Assembly: GCA_036365515.1 (NCBI GenBank)
Contig: CM070876.1
Location: 40,736,195-40,800,194 of the forward strand
Direction: 5' to 3'
From: Torymus aiolomorphi
Lineage: Eukaryota; Arthropoda; Insecta; Hymenoptera; Torymidae
DNA length: 64,000 bases
In this document: positions 34,428 to 45,500 of the stretch, piece after piece
Layout: each line of letters starts with the position of its first letter
Numbering within the stretch: position 1 is the stretch's first letter
Made by a program: the position numbers and the translations under genes
Notes under the pieces: model-generated
What the model was told of the DNA's origin: nothing
Database searches by the model: none
What the model saw: the letters and a program-made list of their open reading frames with translations, nothing else

Positions 34428-36240
34428 GGAGAAAGTAAGAGTTTTTTAGGCGGTTCCCAGCTAATCATGTCGCTGATGAGTAAATGTTGGAAGTCTGGGA
34501 ACCAGGGTTGGACTGTCCAAAATGGGATTATTAAAATGCCTGTAGAATTCTCGTCTTTAATCTTTTTTAAGATTCGCGGTATTAAAGAAAACGGGGGAAA
34601 TGCATACCAGAATTCATTTTTCCAAGGAATGGTTAGTGCATTGATGGCAAACGCGTCCGGGTCTCTCTCCCACGAACAGTATTTACGACATTTGTGATTT
34701 GTTCTGGATGCAAATAAATCTATAGATGGTTTGCCAAATTTTCCACAAATTTCCTCGAAAGCGTAATTTGCAAGTTCCCACTCGGTGTCTAAATTGGTAA
34801 TTCTAGAAGCCTCGTCCGCCATATTGTCTTTTGATGCGACGTATTCGGCAAAAATCCAGTTGCCTCTTCGTATGCACCATTCCCAAATTGTTTTGGTTAG
34901 GTTATGCAAAGAGTTGTGTCTCGTCCCCCCCATTTTGTTAATGTATGATAAGGCTGTGATGTTATCGATCCTTAGCAATATTTGTTTGTTATAGCAATTG
35001 TTCGCGAGGCATTTAAGTGCCAAGAGGGCGGCTTTAATTTCTAAATAATTAATGTGCATTTCCCTTTCGGATTCTGTCCACAATCCATGGGCTTTTGTGT
35101 GGCCCAGTGTAGCTCCCCAGCCTGTAATGGAAGCATCGCTAAATATTTCTAAATCAAAGATGCTAGTCCTAATTTTGTTATTACTAATTAAAATTTGGGA
35201 ATGCCACCAGGTGAGTTCTTTTATTACTTCTACTGTTATTTTAATTTCCTTGTTTATGTTATAACCGTGAGTAATTAGTCCGGTTTGTTTAAGCCTCTCT
35301 AAATCCTTGTAGTACAGCCAGCCGTATGATATTGCCGGGCATGCGGCTACCAGAATACCTATAAATTCTATTAATTTTTGAATTTTGATTTTCTTAGAAT
35401 TAAGCAAATTCTCTATTAATTCTTTTATTTTCAGACGTTTTTCCCCCGGTAGTTCAATTACCATATTATGAGAGTCTATAACCATTCCTAAAAATTTACA
35501 ATTCTGCTTAGGTTCTACGTCACTTTTTTCCCCATTTATTATAAAACCTAAGAAGCATAATAAGGATGTTGCATAGTGTGTATATCTATTACACTCTTCT
35601 ATAGATCTACCGAATATCAGAAAGTCGTCGAGGTAGACTACTAATCTAATACCTTTATTTCTTAGGAAGTTTATGATGGGTTTAATAATTTTTGTGAAGA
35701 TCCAAGGTGCTGATGATAACCCTAAAGGAAGTGAATTGAACTGATAAAGCTGTTCTTTAAATTCAAATCTCAACCATTTCTTAGATTGTTTATGCATGGG
35801 TATGAGCAAGTAGGCATCTTTAAGATCCAGTTTACACATAAAATCTGATTTGTTTAGAAGGTTTATCGCCGTTCTCAGATTTTCTATCTTAAAATATTCT
35901 TTTTTAACAAAGACATTGAAATCTTTGAGATTTAAGATAAATCTTTGAGATCTGTCCGGTTTAGGTCTGAGAAAGAAAGACGAAAGAAATTGTTCTTTGC
36001 TCGGTTTGCATTTCTCGATAGCACCTGAGGTAAGTAACTTATCAATCTCTTTTTGTAATTGGTTTGTATTCCCAGATTTCCTATATGCTGGTTTTTTTAT
36101 TTGATAAGGAGTGTATTCCAAGTCTATATCGTAGCCTTGAATCGTTTCTAAAATGAATTGATCATTTGTGATCTGTTGCCACTCCTTCAGAAAATGTCTT
36201 AACCTCGCAGCGGTTCTTACCTTGCTTAATGTCTGCTTTG
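34325..36240 (-). CDS. DIRS reverse transcriptase / RNase H
   Basis: Open from upstream of the first Met (36121). Conserved residues already start near 36240 (RLRHFLKEW, QGYDIDLEYTP), so translation probably begins by frameshift or reinitiation from gag. RT motifs: DLKDAYLLIPM (motif A), LPLGLSSAPWIFTK (B), YLDDFLIFG (C). RNase H: IFSDASITGWGA, YLEIKAALLALK, RIDNITALSYI, ADEASR. The following segment (IDLFASRTNHKC, FPPFSLIPRIL) is the usual DIRS tail. The reading frame is intact to about 34325, where it meets the recombinase frame. Gag overlaps in a different frame. Confidence 0.9.
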
Positions 36241-37348
36241 TTGAGGCTGGGTCTGTACGTAAGTCTTCTTCGATGGATGATGAGTGTGCCTGCTTCGAGA
36301 GTGGCTGGATGATGTACGAGGGCTGTCTGATTTTGCTTTGTAACCTCCCCTCATCTCGTTCCTTTTGGGAGGGGGGCGTTGCCAGTTTAAAGCATTGCTT
36401 GATTTCAATGGTGTCTTTGGTTTTGGCTTCATATCTTTCGATATTTTCTCTACAGCTTTCGTACTTTCTATTAGCGTCTTCAAATCGTCACCGAAAAGCC
36501 AGGACGTGGATTCAACCTTCTTTAAAGATTTTTGAATTTTCTCCTCATATCTCCCAACTAGGAATACTTTCCTTGCTTGATTTAATTCATGGTGTAGATC
36601 CGCTTGTAGCTTCACTGCATTTGATAGTGCTGATAGCAGCACTTCCCTGTTTAGTGGTTCTGTCTCATCGTTTAATATCATGTTTAAGACCGTTGCTGTA
36701 GCAGACAATGATGCGCCTGTGTGGTTTTGGTATTTCTTATAATAATCATCCTTAGTCTGAGCATTGGGGTGCAAGCCTGCAGCAATTTCGTCATTTAAAG
36801 CGGGCGCTTCTAGCGAAATTTTCCCTTTGTTTGGGATTGAATCAAGAATTTTCTCTTTTTCTTCTTTCATTAATCCATTTTTCACCCAGGCTTTAATCCT
36901 GTCTGCTATGTCGTCTCTTAGGACGATTTCTTTGGTTTTTTGGTTGTTGGGGTTTTCTCCGAGAAAAATGTCGACTTCCGTCTCCTTCACTTGACCTTCC
37001 TCTTCAGATTCTACCTGCCCTTCATCCATCAGACTCTCGTTTTCTTTGTCCTCCGGATCCATAATATCTGTAAAACCCCCTAATCTTAGCCATTGTCTTC
37101 GACTTTAAGATCGAAAATCGGCTTTGTTTCTATGGCACTCGGTTTTAGCTTTAAACTAAAACTCGGCCGTTTGAAGGACGCCATTTTATCCGCGACCGTT
37201 GGGCTTTCGAATCGTTCCTGTTACCTTCGTAGGCAAGATCCTCCGATTGATCTTCTGTGTTGTATTGTGCCAGCTTATCCAGTGCCTCGTTCATTGCAGC
37301 CTCAGCCATTTCAAGTTTTTCCTCCCACAAGCGCTTCCTCTCCTCCAT
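36226..37348 (-). CDS. DIRS gag with predicted intron
   Basis: The main frame (37062-36226, 278 codons) is acidic at the start (MDPEDKENESLM), helical in the middle, and basic and Ser/His/Arg-rich at the end. A further short frame begins at ATG 37348 (MEERKRLWEEKL, coiled coil). A donor (GAAG|GTAACA at 37224) and an acceptor (TTTTACAG at 37068) would join them over 157 bases exactly in frame, adding about 42 residues. No zinc knuckle is seen, as is common for DIRS gag. Whether splicing happens is inference. Confidence 0.7.
37068..37224 (-). other. Predicted spliceosomal intron in DIRS gag
   Basis: GT...AG, 157 bases, with a pyrimidine run before TTTTACAG. The flanking exons join through a shared GAT codon. 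It contains a stop, so it cannot be translated through. Confidence 0.5.
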
Positions 37349-37391
37349 GTTTCTCTCGATGTGTTGTCATCGGGCGCCAAGAAACGAATAG

Positions 37392-37560
37392 GTAACATAA
37401 GAGGATAAGAGATAGACGGAACAGCAGGAACTAGGCCTACTAGCGCCACCAAGAGCGGAAAAGACGCTGCTTTTCAAAATTTCAAGCTAGATCTATCTCT
37501 GAATAGTGGCGTCATCTGGGCAATAAGGAGCGTACTACATGTTATATCTTCGAACAAGTC
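37392..37560 (-). repeat. DIRS inverted terminal repeat (5' side of element)
   Basis: Inverted partner of 32944-33113, including GACGCCACTATTC and the GCGCTAGTAGGCCTAG block on the minus strand. Confidence 0.93.
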
Positions 37561-37573
37561 GAAGAAATATAAT

Positions 37574-37700
37574 AGAATATTTTATCTTTACGCATAGAAG
37601 GTCGGATCGAGGGGTTTCGGTGAAGCCGAGTTAAGCGTTAGTTCCGTACCCCATGAGGCAGGCGGCGCTACGTTCGAGCTGCGCACGAAGTTTAAATTGT
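37574..37700 (+). repeat. Target repeat of the DIRS insertion (right half)
   Basis: It carries agaaggtcggatc, ggggtttcgg and gcgttagttccgtacccca. The same sequence, inverted and uninterrupted, lies at 55355-55473. The left half is the end of 32577-32894. Confidence 0.75.
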
Positions 37701-39480
37701 TACGACCCGAGTCGGGGTCTGAGAGCAGAAGGGCGTTTCTGCAATGGTCGCCAAGTTGACCAGTCGGAACGTGGAATTCGTTTGCTCAATTAAGCGCTAA
37801 AGCGCATGGAGTTGCAGGAAAGTTTGAAATAAAACTCGAACTTGAGGGAAATAACTTTAACTTGAGGTTTATTAAATTAATTAAGTACTTTATGAACTTT
37901 AACAAACAGATAGACTTTTGACCGTGACTCTATACAATTGCAAAATGCGTAGAATGACTTTGACTATTTGAAGCTTCTGGGCGCAACATGCACAAAGTGC
38001 AGCAGAGTACCAAAAATATTGATAACGACCCAAGCTCTAGCTACTAAGCGTCTCATGTGTTCGGTAGCGACTGACTCTGGCGGCCTGGGGCTCTTCTTTT
38101 ATATCCCTGACGCGGACCTTGAACCGTTGACGAGAGGGTATGGGAGGAGCCAGTTCCTCTGGTAGCGGAAAGCTGAAGTCGGTTCCGAGGCCCATAGGTG
38201 CCTAGAAGGGCCGAGTGCTTCCCCCTCTTCTCTCAATCACGAGCGAGCTTCGTGGTGGGGGAACACCTGTAGATGCTCAGATCCTGGCCGAAAATCCCCT
38301 CTCGACTTGCGGCGCTTGTGCCTGCCTCCCGATTGGTTCGCCTCTGTAGGCCGTTACGTTGTGATGTAGTAGCTCCCGGTTGGTAGTGGGGACAGTACGA
38401 TGTAGAGGCTGTAGGGCGCCAAATTGCCTCAGAGGCCTCCCCCACTCTGAGGTAGAGAGAGAGTGGAGATAGCGGCGGTGGAGTGGCGTTAGACCCGAAA
38501 GTAAGGTCGAGAGCGCTGAGCGGCGAATGACGGTTGGCGGCGGAGAGGGGTTACTAGTCTCTGATTGGCTGCTACTCTGCCAGCCGTTATGCTCGTAGCC
38601 CCTCGAGTTGGTTGCATGATGGACCCACGAGCTGATGCAACGTTGCTCAACGAATTCCAAGAGTTGTTGACTGTTGATGACTCATAACTCGTTCCTTGCC
38701 ATGTTCAACCGTCGTGCATTCCAGAGGCCCTTCGCTAATGGCCCTTCTCTGAATTGTTTGTGCGCTGCTGAGCCGTTGGCTAATGGATTCCGGGAATTGA
38801 TTGTCCGTTGATTGTCGTGCTGCTGACTGTCCTAAAAATAGAGCTTTCCCTACCTGAGCGAGCTTTTCCCTAGCTATTATTATTATTACAGTTCGTCTCG
38901 TAATTATTATTTGTTAAAGTTAATTAGTTAACAAATTCAGTATCGCTTGTTTATCATCAATTTCTATTCGAGTTATCGTTAATTACTTGTTTATAACTTG
39001 ATTAATTAACTAAACAATGTATAGATTAGTCTTTGGTATTTATTTAAATTATCTTATTATTTATTTGTGGGAATGTTCCGGAATCATTGTAGGGTGACCG
39101 TAAATGCAACGATACTCGTTCGCGTGAACGCAATTCATAATAAAATAACATATAATCAAATCACTTATATCATACATTTAATATTTGCAAAAATCTAAGA
39201 AAGCTATTTTTGGGTATAGAAAACGTAATATAAATAATTACAAATTAATAAAGATACAATAATAAAACGAAATATTTTTACTTCATATAATTTAAAATAA
39301 TATTTTAATTTAATTTATATATAACAAATTTATAAATTTTTTACTTCATATAATTTAAAATCATAACATTTTAATTTAATTTATATATAAAATATTTATA
39401 TAAAGAATAATTTATATTAAAAAGTTCACAAAATTAATGTTAAGGATTTTAACATTGATTTCCTCCACTTAGCTAATGCC
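37701..39480. other. Unassigned region, GC-richer then AT-rich
   Basis: 37.7-38.9 kb is richer in G and C than the surroundings but has no supported protein; opposite-strand ORFs here lack family features. At about 39278-39400 two copies of a 65-bp AT-rich unit (ttacttcatataatttaaaa) lie in tandem. Confidence 0.45.
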
Positions 39481-39592
39481 AATAACATTTATTTATTTAT
39501 TTACTTATTTATTTATTTAAACCAGAGTAGTACATGTTGTATTACATGTTATTGCTTACTTCAGGACATAGTTACATGTCTTAAGCAGCAAA

Positions 39593-39637
39593 CATCCTAT
39601 AGAGGTAGACATAGCTACCTGTACATAGGTCCGGTGT
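39593..39637 (-). other. Conserved LINE 3' UTR hairpin, copy 3
   Basis: On the minus strand CCTAT/ATAGG encloses AGGTAG/CTACCT. It is the best-formed of the three copies. Confidence 0.6.
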
Positions 39638-39804
39638 ACTTAAAACTGAAAAAACTTAAGTAACTTATAAACTAGGCATGGAATCAAAGATTCCACTATA
39701 AATAATATATTTTGTCCACATTGATTATCTCACCCATACTGGAAGGTTAAATTTTTATTTATTTATTTATTTAATTTATTTATTTATTTTTTTTTTTTTA
39801 AATT

Positions 39805-40638
39805 CTAGAATATATTAGTACCAATCCAAATTTTTAGCTTTTTCTTATTATAATTTTTTGCGATATCTAGAACTTTAAGATTTGGATTAGATTTCGGAAG
39901 ACAATTAAATACTTGTATCGCTCTGACATAGTTATCTTTATCACTAACAGTTTTCGAACACTTTGGTGGTATTATAAGTTTATTTCTAGTTTTGCTAGTC
40001 GATGTTAAGTATAAATTTCTAAGTTCATTATAATGATACGTTACACATTCGTAAGAAAAAATTTGTTTTAGATTCAAGGGGTTGTCCCGATTGAAAATAT
40101 TTTTGTTTATAATTTTTAAAATCCTATTTTGGATGTTTTGTAGTAATTTTAAGTTGTTTTTATATGCACCACCCCATGCAATATTTCCATAGCTAATGAC
40201 ACTATGAAAAAATGCATAATGTATTATCTTAAGTGTGTCAGATTGCATATATGTTGATAACTTGTACAGTATATATATTATATATTTAGTTTTTTTTATT
40301 ATATATTCAATATGTTTATCCCACTTTAGCCTATAATCAATAATTATACCTAGATATTTACAGTATTCAACCCTGCTCAATTTAGTACCCTGTATGCGTA
40401 TGTTCATATCTTCGGGAACACTATCACAATAGTTACCAAAAGTTATGTACACAAAAATGATTGTAAACGAACATATACAATTTTTTCAAATATCTTTGCT
40501 ACGTTAGAAATTAGAGATATCGGTCTATAGTTTGATGTATCCATTTTACTACCCGATTTAAAAATAGGAACTACCTCAGCTGTTTTAAGCGCTTGAGGCC
40601 ATGTTGATTTTTCAATACAAAGATTAAAGATATGTGTT
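39805..40638 (-). pseudogene. LINE-2 ORF2, downstream part
   Basis: From 40638 the RT fingers resume exactly where BEL B cut them (FNLCIEKSTWPQALKTAEVVPIFKSG, then NYRPISLISN). Near 40455 the sequence jumps to the region after the catalytic motif (ITFGNYCDSVP), losing RT motifs A to C and the frame. The thumb follows to the stop at 39805 (KYLGIIIDYRLKWDKH, SYGNIAWGGAY). YADD is absent, so this copy cannot reverse transcribe. Confidence 0.85.
40634..40638 (+). other. BEL B target duplication, left
   Basis: gtgtt, repeated at 46853-46857. Confidence 0.85.
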
Positions 40639-40952
40639 TGTTGGCGATCCAGCGCCTCAATCAGCGAGACGCTGACGTCACCAAGCCTTAAAAGGCAATA
40701 TACGGTGCGCAGCCAATGAGCGCCCTCCACGCGGTCCTCTCTCACCGCCCCTCCTCAACAAAGTCTCGCCGACGGCACCTCGCAGCGCCGGCCGGCGTCA
40801 GTTCACGCGCGACGGCAAGAGAGAGAGCAGCAACACCTGTACGCCGAGAGGCACGACGGACTCTACAAATAAAGTTGCCATTTACCTCCACACGAAAGCC
40901 TTCAATTATTTGAACCTCCAGTCCACGATCCATCCACATTCTACATTAAACA
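40639..40952 (+). repeat. BEL B 5' LTR
   Basis: TG...CA ends. It is nearly identical to the other two copies in the window except for a patch at about 40812-40868 with about a dozen differences. Confidence 0.95.
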
Positions 40953-40974
40953 TTTGGTCCTTCGAGCCGGATCG
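40953..40974 (+). promoter_or_regulatory. BEL B probable primer-binding site
   Basis: TTTGGTCCTTCGAGCCGGAT follows the LTR at once. The tRNA is not assigned. Confidence 0.55.
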
Positions 40975-41014
40975 TGGGAGGACATCGTCATGGCCACACC
41001 AGAAGAAGAAACAT

Positions 41015-41058
41015 CTGCTATCTTCTACGTCCACTCTCGAGTGGCGTAGAGATAGCAA
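41015..41058 (+). other. Bulged hairpin 1 and 19-codon micro-ORF in BEL B leader
   Basis: GCTATC-T-TCTACG-T-CCACTC pairs with GAGTGG-CGTAGA-GATAGC around a TC loop: 18 pairs with two single-T bulges. A micro-ORF from ATG 40990 ends in the hairpin (MATPEEETSAIFYVHSRVA, stop TAG). A pyrimidine tract and CAG|GT follow. Confidence 0.6.
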
Positions 41059-41289
41059 CTCTTCTTTCAGGTACGCATCAAAGTGTTCGTGGTCGTGAGT
41101 GCCGTAACAGTCGCGTGCTCTAGCATGCCGACTTCGCGCGTACGTTGCTGTCTCTCTCTCTCGTTAATTCGCCGTCGTGTGTACTCGGAAGCCACCTTCT
41201 AAGGCTTCCTAGGGGAAATAGCACATTCAATTGCTATTTTCCCCATTTCTAAAAACGCCTTGGAGTGCGTCGCTATCGACTCCAAGACG

Positions 41290-41660
41290 TTGCCAAGAGC
41301 GTGCGCTGTAAAGCCAGCTCTAGAGTCATCGCGTTCGTACGTTGACCGGCAGCCATCTTGTCTTGTAGCCAAGAGCGTGCGCTGTAAAGCCAGCTCTCGA
41401 GCCACCGCGTTCGTACGCTGACCGGCACATATCAAGACCTGGACAACCAGCGTGCATTGTACACGCACGGGGTCCACATCACTCAAGCAAAGGAGTACCC
41501 GCGTGGAGCCTACACGCTACGGGGCTCACGCAAGTCAAGCCAGGAGTCACCCACGTGTCGGCGCGCTACGGGGCTCACACAAGCCAAGCCAAGGAGTACC
41601 CGCGTGCAGCGTACACGCTACGGGGCTCACACACATCGAAACAAGGACTACCCACGTGGA
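41290..41660 (+). repeat. Tandem repeats in BEL B leader
   Basis: Two 77-80-bp copies (aagagcgtgcgctgtaaagc) at about 41291-41435 are followed by about four units of some 50-58 bp (cgctacggggctcac, gagtacccgcgtg) at about 41457-41655. Such leader repeats may vary among copies. Confidence 0.8.
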
Positions 41661-42445
41661 GCTGGCTCGCTTTCACTGCATCGAGCTCGTACTCGCCGTA
41701 TATATAGTGTGCTTTCCACGAGGGAAAGAGGGTCGTCTACAAGAAGACGACAATCAGGACGCGCTACGTCCGGGAAATCGCATACGTCTTCACCAAGAGG
41801 ATTAGGAGGCGGACGAGTCCATCATTCGCCACAGGGGGCGCGCATCAACGGATCGGAGCTGTATTCGGACGAGTCCATCTTCTTCGCACCCAACGCCGAT
41901 CCTATTGCGCTCGGATACTTCGTCCTAATACTTGGACACACGTATCGTTCCAATTTGTTTATTTAAAAAATACTTTTCAACTGTTGTCTAGTCAAATTAG
42001 TGCTTTTTTTCATTTAATGAAAATTTAAATTTAATTTGAGATTAATACAATTTGATTGAGTTTGAGTTTATTTAAATTTAATTTGTAATATTTAACTAGT
42101 CTTGAGAAATTGAATGCAATTTCGACCTAGCAAATACTTATAATTTGGACCTTGCAGTTATACTGCTGCCTGTTGATTCAAATTTGGACTGCAACTTCGA
42201 CTGTTGACCCGCACCTGGACGCATCTTCAACAGCTGACTACGTTGCGGAGCTAGCTGCGATCACAACGACTGCAGTAACTTCACTTCAAGTTCTTCACAT
42301 CAACGTTACGGATAATCAGCTGATTCATCGTGGGAACGAAAGCAGACGCAGTCAACGTCGCGTCGTCAAGCGCCTCTCAACTTCACTGTAGCATAAGTAT
42401 TATAACCTAGGTTAAGACTTAGATGTAATTACTCTCACTACTTCT

Positions 42446-42482
42446 TACTTTACTCTCGAGTGGGTAAGAGTAGTTTACTTAA
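42446..42482 (+). other. Bulged hairpin 2 before BEL B gag
   Basis: ACTAC-T-TCTTAC-T-TTACTC pairs with GAGTGG-GTAAGA-GTAGT around a TC loop. It has the same architecture as hairpin 1 with different paired bases. No micro-ORF ends here. Confidence 0.55.
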
Positions 42483-42535
42483 ACCTAAGCTCAAATAGTC
42501 AAATTCGTTACTAGTCTAATTAACTTGATCTCAAA

Positions 42536-45500
42536 ATGGAGGGACTACATACTAGACAGTTGTTACTCCAAGCTAAAATTACAAACTCCTTTAAAAATTT
42601 CAAATCTAAGGGTAAAGATAACATGACGGAAGGTTACGCGGAGTCATGTCTCGCCGGCCTTGAAGCGAATTATGCGACTTTTCAGTTACATAATGAGTCC
42701 ATTCTGAAGCTTGAGGTTCTTGATAAAGGTCATGTCTATTTTACTTCTAATATTTGTGATTTGGTTGAGGATAGTTTTTATGTCCGTCGAGGAGAATTTC
42801 TTGATTACTTAAAGGCTATTAGAACTAGAGATGCAAATCAAGGCTCCTCCAATTCTAATGATGCCCCAGTTGCTACTAGTCCGGCTCATGTAACTAACGT
42901 TTCGTTTCAATCTTTACCTAAGGTAGATTTACCAAAGTTTTCGGGAAAATTCTCGGATTGGGAAAACTTCAGAGACGTCTTTCGTTCAGTTATTCATCGA
43001 CGCGAAGATTTAACGCCTGTCTTGAAACTACATTATCTTCGCACTCACCTTACAGGTGAGGCACTTGAGAAAATTAAATCTCTTCCAATATCTGGTGATA
43101 ATTATGACCGAGCATGGACGGCTTTAATCGAGTATTACGAAAATCAACGTCGCATTGTTAGTTCTCACATTTCAGAAATCTTTGCAGTTAAATCAATGAA
43201 GGCAGATTCCTCGTCGGAAATCAAGCGGATTTATAGGGAAATCTTCAATCCCATCGCCAGTTTAACATCCCTTGATCGAGCTGCCTCATTAGGTAGTGAT
43301 TTAATCGTTCACTTTGCGATAAATCGACTCGATTTAAATACACGTAAAGAATGGGAAAGACACCTAGGTGATAGCGTCGATCCACCAACGATGGAACAGC
43401 TTCAAGCCTTTCTTCGTAGTCAAACTCTAACACTAGAAGCCATCGAAGCTGGCTCTAGATCATCTTCAAATAACTACCCTAAATCACAATCACCTAACTC
43501 AAAGCCTCGTAAATCAGAGCAAGACAATGCTCAGTCGGTCTATTCACATCAAACTTCAGCTAATACCACAAGAAAGAAATGTTTATTTTGTAATCAATCC
43601 CATTTTACAAATCGATGTGAACGATTTATCAATAAAACGGTTCCTGAACGTAAGGAATTGATTAAATCTTCTAATCTTTGTTTCAATTGTTTAGGGAGGC
43701 ACAACGTGAAAAGTTGTACTTCCAACTACCGATGCTTTCTTTGTAAAGCTAAGCATCATACCATGGTGCACTCTGACAACAATCAAGCAATCAGTCCGTT
43801 GCAGACTGATCAGATTGACTCAGCGACCAGCACCTCCAGCCCCAACTGTGGCAATTACGTCATCACAAAAGTTGATGATAAACCTGCTTCTCAAGCAGTC
43901 TCCCTCAATAGTGGAGAAAGTACTAATTGTACAGGCGTACTTTTAGCTACCGCTAGGGTTAACGCCCTTGGTCCTAACGGAACCAAAATTCTAGTTCGTG
44001 CGCTGATTGATCCTGGTTCTCAAATCTCACTTGTTACACAAGCTATGTGTAACTTGCTTTCTCTAAACTGTAGAACCAGTCACACGCACATCCAAGGTAT
44101 AGGTGAAAGGACAGCGGCTGTTTCTTCTAAAGTTGCTTGTCTTACTATACAACCGCATTTTGACTCAGCTTTCTCCTTGGAAGTTGATGGCATTGTTTTG
44201 CCAAAACTCTCGTCGTATAAGCCTCCCGTTGTAAGAGGTAATACAAATTTCGAATACTTACGAGGGCTGCAACTAGCAGACCCCAAGTATCTCGATCCCT
44301 CACGTATCGATATTCTACTCGGTGCTAGCGTTTATGCGCAAATCATTGAAAGCCAGATAATTAAGGGTCAGAAGCTTCAACCTATAGCTCTGAATTCCAA
44401 ACTTGGATGGCTCTTGACAGGTAATCTCCCATCCATAACTCCAGAAATAGGGCTAGAGCCAATCTCTCTTCATTGCTCAAATACCTGCGAGCATGAAGCC
44501 AAACTTTTGGAGCTCGTACAAGATTTTTGGAGGGCGGAGGAAATACCCGTCGACAAAAAATCTTACTCGCCTGACGAACAAGCTTGCGAGCACTTCTATC
44601 AAAAAACCACTCGACAGGATGAGTCGGGTCGGTACATAGTAAGCCTACCCTGGAAAAGTCGAGACCAGTTGAGTTCTGCTCATCTCGAGAACTCTCATTC
44701 TGCCGCATTACGCGCACTCAAGCGTCTCGAAGCAAACTTCGCTAAGGACGATAAACTCAAAATAGCCTATAGTGATTTCATGAAAGAGTACATTGACCTT
44801 GGTCATATGTCACTCTCTACAAAATTTAATCCATCTTCTAACAAACCTCAAGCCTTCTTACCATATCACGGTGTGTGGAAAGGAACAAGTACGACGACCA
44901 AGTTACGTACAGTGTTCAATGGCTCGAGTAAGTCCAAATCAGGTGTCTCGGTCAACGATCTTCTACACGTTGGACCCAATCTTCGTCAGGATCCCGTCGC
45001 TTTGATCTGTGCCTGGCGTAGGTATAAGATCATCTTTATACTCATATACTCATCGTCATGTCTAAGCCGAAGAAACTTGTACCTATCTTCTATTCTCACT
45101 CTCGAGTGGTTTAGAGATAGTCATTTTTCTTCCATTCAGGTTATTGCTAGTGAGATTGAGAACACCAGACTTTGTCTGATATATTTAGTCCAAACTGCAT
45201 ATTTTAAGTCAGAATTTCAACAATTATGTAGAACAGGTAAACTTTCGACTAAAAGCCCTTTGTTATCACTAAATCCCATGATAAATCATTTGCTCAGGGT
45301 GGGCGGTCGACTCTCTCACTCTCTTCTCGAAGAAGATGCTAAGCATCCTCTTATTTTACCTGCTAAGTGTCATTTCACTACGTTACTAATTCAGGATGCT
45401 CATCATCGCACTCTTCATGGTGGTGTTCAATTAACCCTTGCAACACTCAGACGTCAGTACTGGATAGTAAAAGGTCGCGCCGCGGTCAAGAAAGTCATCC

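Larger units (their letters stand above)
32895..37573 (-). mobile_element. DIRS-type tyrosine-recombinase retrotransposon, structurally complete
   Basis: On the minus strand: a terminal repeat, gag, overlapping RT/RNase H, tyrosine recombinase, an internal complementary region, and the inverted second terminal repeat. Inverted terminal repeats are 32944-33113 and 37392-37560 (about 170 bp). The termini are the unique extensions 32895-32961 and 37535-37573. No target duplication exists: the 55.4-kb empty copy of the target reads straight across. The recombinase has one frameshift and one nonsense codon. Confidence 0.92.

Noticed and set aside
32888..37580. 'agaatat' flanking the DIRS element as a 7-bp target duplication
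   Set aside because: The uninterrupted target copy at 55.4 kb already has the motif twice in tandem.
38277..38660. 127-codon ORF on the minus strand as a host gene
   Set aside because: No family motif, alternative ORF in another frame over the same DNA, and no splice context.
41452..41966. ORFs in the BEL B leader
   Set aside because: They run through tandem repeats in two frames at once, without similarity to gag.
42474..45137. Spliced transcript from GGTAAGAG to CAG|GT in BEL B
   Set aside because: Both sites look like splice sites, but no frame or known BEL behaviour supports the junction; kept only as a test under the hairpin finding.
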